Shown here: positions 61,392 through 64,000 of the stretch, piece by piece
How the letters are laid out: each line of letters begins with the position of its first letter
Position numbering within the stretch: position 1 is the stretch's first letter
Assembly: GCA_947458545.1 (NCBI GenBank)
Contig: CANGYH010000001.1
Span: forward strand, 1,674,001 to 1,738,000
Direction: 5' to 3'
DNA from: Cytophagaceae bacterium
GTDB lineage: Bacteria; Bacteroidota; Bacteroidia; Cytophagales; Flexibacteraceae
DNA length: 64,000 nucleotides
Notes under the pieces: model-generated
Database searches by the model: none
The model's input: the letters and a program-made list of their open reading frames with translations, nothing else
What the model was told of the DNA's origin: nothing
Position numbers and translations under genes: made by a program

Positions 61392-62666
61392 ATGCAAAGG
61401 TGGATACTTGGCCTATGGGCAGCCCTGCTGGCCCCGTCGGCCTGGGGGCAAGACCTGGTGGTACACTGCGGCCGCCTGCTCGATGGCACCGGCCGCCCAG
61501 CCCAAACGGCCGTCTCGCTCATCATCCAGGCAGGGCAGGTGGCCCGCATCGTGCCGGGCTACGACTCGCTGCCGGGGGTGGCGGTGCTCAACTGCCGCAA
61601 CCGCACCGTACTGCCGGGGCTGATAGACTGCCACGTACACCTAGACCACGAGCACAGCGAAGACGACCTGGCCATAGAGGTGCGCCGCGAGCCTGCCGAG
61701 CAGGCCTACTACGCCGCCGCCTACGCCAAGGCCACCCTCCGCGCCGGCTTTACCACCGTGCGAGACCTGGGCGGCAACGGCGTGAACCTGGCCCTGCGCA
61801 ATGCCATTGCCAAGGGCTTAGTACCGGGGCCACGGGTAATCTGCGCGGGTACGCCCATCGGCTCTACGGGCAGCCACATGGACCCTACCAACGGCTACAA
61901 CGCCACCTTCCGCACCGGGCTAGAGCCTGCCGCCGGCGTGGCCGACGGGGCAGACGCCGTGCGCCGGGCCGTGCGGCGGCAGATCCAGGCCGGGGCAGAC
62001 GTCATCAAAGTAGCAGCCACCGGCGGCGTGCTCAGCTATGTGAAAGACGGCAGCAAGCCCCAGTTTACCCAGACCGAGCTAGAGGCCGCCGTACAAACCG
62101 CCCAAGACTATGGACTGCGCGTAGCCGCCCACGCCCACGGGGCAGAGGGCATCAAACGGGCCCTGCGCGCCGGCGTGGCCAGCATAGAGCACGGCACGCT
62201 GATGGACGACGAGGCCATCGCCCTCTTTAAGCAAAAGGGCGCCTGGTATGTGCCGACGCTGACGGCCGGGCGCTCTGTAGCAGACTCTGCCCGCAAGCCG
62301 GGGCACTACCCGCCCATCATTGCCGAAAAAGCCCGCGCCCTGGGGCCCAAGATGATGGGCACCTTTGCCAAAGCCTACAAGGCCGGGGTCAAGATTGCCT
62401 TCGGCACCGATGCGGGTGTGTTTACCCACGGCCTCAACTACCTGGAGTTTGGCTACATGGTAGAGGCAGGCATGCCCCCCATGCAGGCCATTGTAAGCGC
62501 CACCCGCAGCGCCGCAGAGCTACTCGGCCTGCAAGACAAGATCGGTACCATAGAGCCCGGCAAAACAGCAGACATCATCGCTGTAGATGGCGACCCCCTG
62601 CAAGACATTGCCGCCCTGGGGCGGGTGCGCACGGTGGTGCAGGGGGGTAAGGTGGTTGAGTTTTAG
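61392..62666 (+). CDS. Secreted metal-dependent amidohydrolase
   Basis: 424 residues from ATG 61392 (MQRWILGLWAALLAPSAWGQ), a signal peptide. DCHVHLDHE gives the metal His81 and His83, ADVIKVAATGG the carboxylated Lys site, VAAHAHGAEG and SIEHGTL two more His and FGTDAGV the catalytic Asp. This is the imidazolonepropionase/prolidase-like amidohydrolase group; substrates may be dipeptides or related cyclic amides, not decided by sequence. Exported, so periplasmic. An in-frame start at 61332 would put 20 residues before the signal peptide. Confidence 0.88.
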   Translation: MQRWILGLWAALLAPSAWGQDLVVHCGRLLDGTGRPAQTAVSLIIQAGQVARIVPGYDSLPGVAVLNCRNRTVLPGLIDCHVHLDHEHSEDDLAIEVRREPAEQAYYAAAYAKATLRAGFTTVRDLGGNGVNLALRNAIAKGLVPGPRVICAGTPIGSTGSHMDPTNGYNATFRTGLEPAAGVADGADAVRRAVRRQIQAGADVIKVAATGGVLSYVKDGSKPQFTQTELEAAVQTAQDYGLRVAAHAHGAEGIKRALRAGVASIEHGTLMDDEAIALFKQKGAWYVPTLTAGRSVADSARKPGHYPPIIAEKARALGPKMMGTFAKAYKAGVKIAFGTDAGVFTHGLNYLEFGYMVEAGMPPMQAIVSATRSAAELLGLQDKIGTIEPGKTADIIAVDGDPLQDIAALGRVRTVVQGGKVVEF

Positions 62667-62844
62667 ATTTAAGGCTTGGGAGGAGGCCCTTATGGATTAA
62701 GTATGCCTCCATAAAGTGATGGCAGCCCAAATTGGTGCCAGCAGCTGTGAGGAATCGCTATGAATGAAGTATTGCTCGTATGGCCGGAAAGGTAGAGAAA
62801 GCAGTCAGGCGATCATTTATATTTATAATAATATTATTATACTA

Positions 62845-62877
62845 TTGTTTAAAAATGCAAATGGAGTATTATGTTTG
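62845..62877 (+). promoter_or_regulatory. Bacteroidota promoter of the GIY-YIG gene
   Basis: TTG at 62845-62847 and TATGTTTG at 62870-62877 are 22 bases apart. The ATG at 62882 follows 4 bases later, which supports that start over the ATG at 62780. Confidence 0.55.
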
Positions 62878-62881
62878 CCTT

Positions 62882-63355
62882 ATGTTTGAAAGCATTGAAT
62901 CCTATCTCAACTCCAAAACAATTGAACTTTTATCTCAACCCTCTCACAGCTTTTGTTTTAAAGCGAGAGGCTCTATGTCGATAAGCTTGCCGAATGTGGC
63001 AGGTGTTTATGCGATTTTCTTAGAAGAAAAGATGGTTTATGTTGGCGAATCAAAAAGCTTAAGGGAGAGATGGAGAGATATGTATGATTGTCGAAATCAC
63101 AATTTTCTACGAATTGTTGGTAATGAGTACCTTAAAGACATGAGTGGTTTCGAGCCTGCAACTTCATCGAGAAGGTACAGTGAACTTTTAACAAAAGAAT
63201 TATACCAATACTTAACTGATAATTTTAGCTTTAAGTACTTACCTGTCGACCTAGGTCGAAAGGAGTTAGAAGAATATATAACCAATCATCCTGAGTATTC
63301 AGCAACTTTAATGAATAGTAAGGGTAGGCGTGGGCAAAAGGGCTTGCGAATATAA
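62882..63355 (+). CDS. GIY-YIG nuclease-domain protein, AT-rich
   Basis: 157 residues from ATG 62882 (MFESIESYLNSKTIELL). NVAGVYAIFLEEKMVYVGESKSLRERWRDM carries the GIY-like GVY (residues 41-43), YIG-like YVG (53-55) and the catalytic Arg region of GIY-YIG nucleases. The C-terminus is helical and basic. Function is unknown; GIY-YIG domains cut or nick DNA in repair, recombination and restriction. The gene is clearly more AT-rich than its neighbours, pointing to transfer. Confidence 0.8.
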   Translation: MFESIESYLNSKTIELLSQPSHSFCFKARGSMSISLPNVAGVYAIFLEEKMVYVGESKSLRERWRDMYDCRNHNFLRIVGNEYLKDMSGFEPATSSRRYSELLTKELYQYLTDNFSFKYLPVDLGRKELEEYITNHPEYSATLMNSKGRRGQKGLRI

Positions 63356-63739
63356 CTCTAGCTTTTGACAAGAACTTTGCTACCCTTAGGCTTACACCAT
63401 AAGGCCTGCTATGCGGCCTACTGTGCTTATCTAGGATCTTGCTCTCTCTATCTCTCGGTAGGTTAAGGTCGCCCCAGACCTACGAGACTTTGCAATGTAG
63501 GAGTGTTGATGCTTCTAGGCTATCTTAAGGTCTTTAGGGACAGAAGATCAATGAGGCGGTTTGTTTCGAATGGACGATGCCCGCTCAATCCTTACCTCAC
63601 TCTCTATCAAGGGGAGCACAGGGAAGGAGCCGTTCAGCTAAAGAGTGTGATGTCTGCAATGGTAGGAAAATAAGCTTGCAAGTTTTGGTAGGCAGCCTTA
63701 CCTTTGCAGTCCTTTTTTACAAGAGAAAGTCCCTTAGCC
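63356..63739. other. Intergenic region between the GIY-YIG and the 49-residue protein genes
   Basis: No gene is seen in these 384 bases. A small hairpin pairs 63454-63462 with 63479-63486, with one bulged base. The promoter of the small gene lies at 63676-63706. The rest is unremarkable; it could contain decayed sequence, but I cannot show it. Confidence 0.4.
63676..63706 (+). promoter_or_regulatory. Bacteroidota promoter of the 49-residue protein gene
   Basis: TTG at 63676-63678 and TACCTTTG at 63699-63706 are 20 bases apart, a very good match. The ATG at 63740 lies 33 bases downstream. Confidence 0.65.
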
Positions 63740-63889
63740 ATGAGCGTAACCCGTCTGAAGCGCAAAGACCGTAAGAACAAGGCCCGGGCCAACAACCGCA
63801 TCGAGCGCATCAAGCAGTTGACGAAGCTGCCCGTCGTGGCCAAGGTTGACCTTGAGGAGCTCAAGGCCAAGTTCGCCAAAGCAGAGTAA
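63740..63889 (+). CDS. Short basic conserved-type protein of unknown function
   Basis: 49 residues from ATG 63740: MSVTRLKRKDRKNKARANN at the start, then RIERIKQLTKLPVVAKVDLEELKAKFAKAE. The N-terminal third is very rich in Lys and Arg, like a ribosome or nucleic-acid binding tail, and the rest is predicted helical. The pattern RLKRKxRKNxARANN is one I associate with a small unnamed Bacteroidota protein, but no function is known to me. It has its own promoter and terminator, so it is a real and probably well-expressed gene. An ATG at 63704 would add 12 residues and overlap the promoter. Confidence 0.7.
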   Translation: MSVTRLKRKDRKNKARANNRIERIKQLTKLPVVAKVDLEELKAKFAKAE

Positions 63890-63899
63890 TTCTTGCCGT

Positions 63900-63965
63900 C
63901 TGGGGCAAGCCCCAGATGCTTTGCCCGATATCAAAAAAGCCATCCTCGCAAGGGATGGCTTTTTT
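63900..63965 (+). terminator. Two hairpins terminating the 49-residue protein gene
   Basis: CTGGGG (63900-63905) pairs with CCCCAG (63910-63915). Then AAAAAAGCCATCC (63933-63945) pairs with GGATGGCTTTTTT (63953-63965), a 13-bp stem followed by a T-run on the plus strand and an A-run before it, so it can act in both directions. Confidence 0.85.
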
Positions 63966-64000
63966 GCGTTGTAGCAAGGCTACCTCCTACTTCTTGTTAA

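Noticed and set aside
63356-63739. Possible small RNA in the gap before the 49-residue protein gene
   Set aside because: Only a weak bulged hairpin is visible and there is no matching promoter-terminator pair for an RNA; recorded as an unannotated gap.

Overview
This window looks like a chromosomal piece of a moderately GC-rich member of the phylum Bacteroidota, probably order Cytophagales. The evidence is: several secreted proteins ending in type IX secretion (T9SS) type A sorting domains; a PID-CTERM microprotein; many start regions with the Bacteroidota promoter motif TAnnTTTG (often with TTG 17-23 bases upstream) and no Shine-Dalgarno sequence; and typical Bacteroidota families (DUF4342, PepSY-like, DUF1573, response regulator/thioredoxin-reductase fusion). 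The species cannot be named from this sequence.

Layout. 1-3.1 kb (minus): surface polysaccharide genes, namely a GT2 glycosyltransferase cut by the window edge, a Wzy-like polymerase and a predicted outer-membrane protein. 3.2-12.7 kb: housekeeping genes (dusB, msrB, a GapN-like dehydrogenase, miaA, yidD, queA) mixed with small unknowns. 12.8-14.5 kb: one AT-rich DUF262/DUF1524 gene, a probable anti-phage nuclease, sits between queA and mfd. 14.5-28.7 kb: mfd, a lone efflux adaptor, then envelope genes (LTA-synthase-like sulfatase, DUF4910 peptidase-like protein, GSAM-like aminotransferase, SDR, PglF/WbpM-type dehydratase), and purN. 28.7-32.6 kb: the feoAB ferrous iron system, an MpaB-like haem oxygenase and an orphan nuoC. 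32.7-41.0 kb: a T9SS region with a 1706-residue protein, a PID-CTERM microprotein, a small secreted protein and a divergent T9SS protein that shares a domain with the giant one. 41-50 kb: TPR protein, WecB/TagA glycosyltransferase, DksA-like regulator, two toxin-antitoxin-like pairs flanking an ABC-F ATPase, an acyl-CoA synthetase, purE and a biotin carrier. 50.5-55.4 kb: a delta-60-repeat T9SS protein, tRNA-Arg(CCG), and a T9SS protein with a CxxCH motif. 55.5-61.2 kb: a minus-strand run of RR/TrxR fusion, DUF1573 protein, TonB-dependent receptor and PepSY-like protein. 61.4-63.9 kb: a secreted amidohydrolase, an AT-rich GIY-YIG gene and a 49-residue basic protein with its own promoter and terminator.

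The main themes are surface polysaccharide building (wzy, glycosyltransferases, PglF, WecB, sulfatase-like transferase) and surface protein export (T9SS cargo), on a background of tRNA modification and DNA repair. No prophage, insertion sequence, CRISPR array or large mobile island was seen. The two clearly AT-rich genes (12.8-14.5 kb and 62.8-63.4 kb) are the best candidates for recent transfer. All family calls come from reading motifs by eye; no database search was run.
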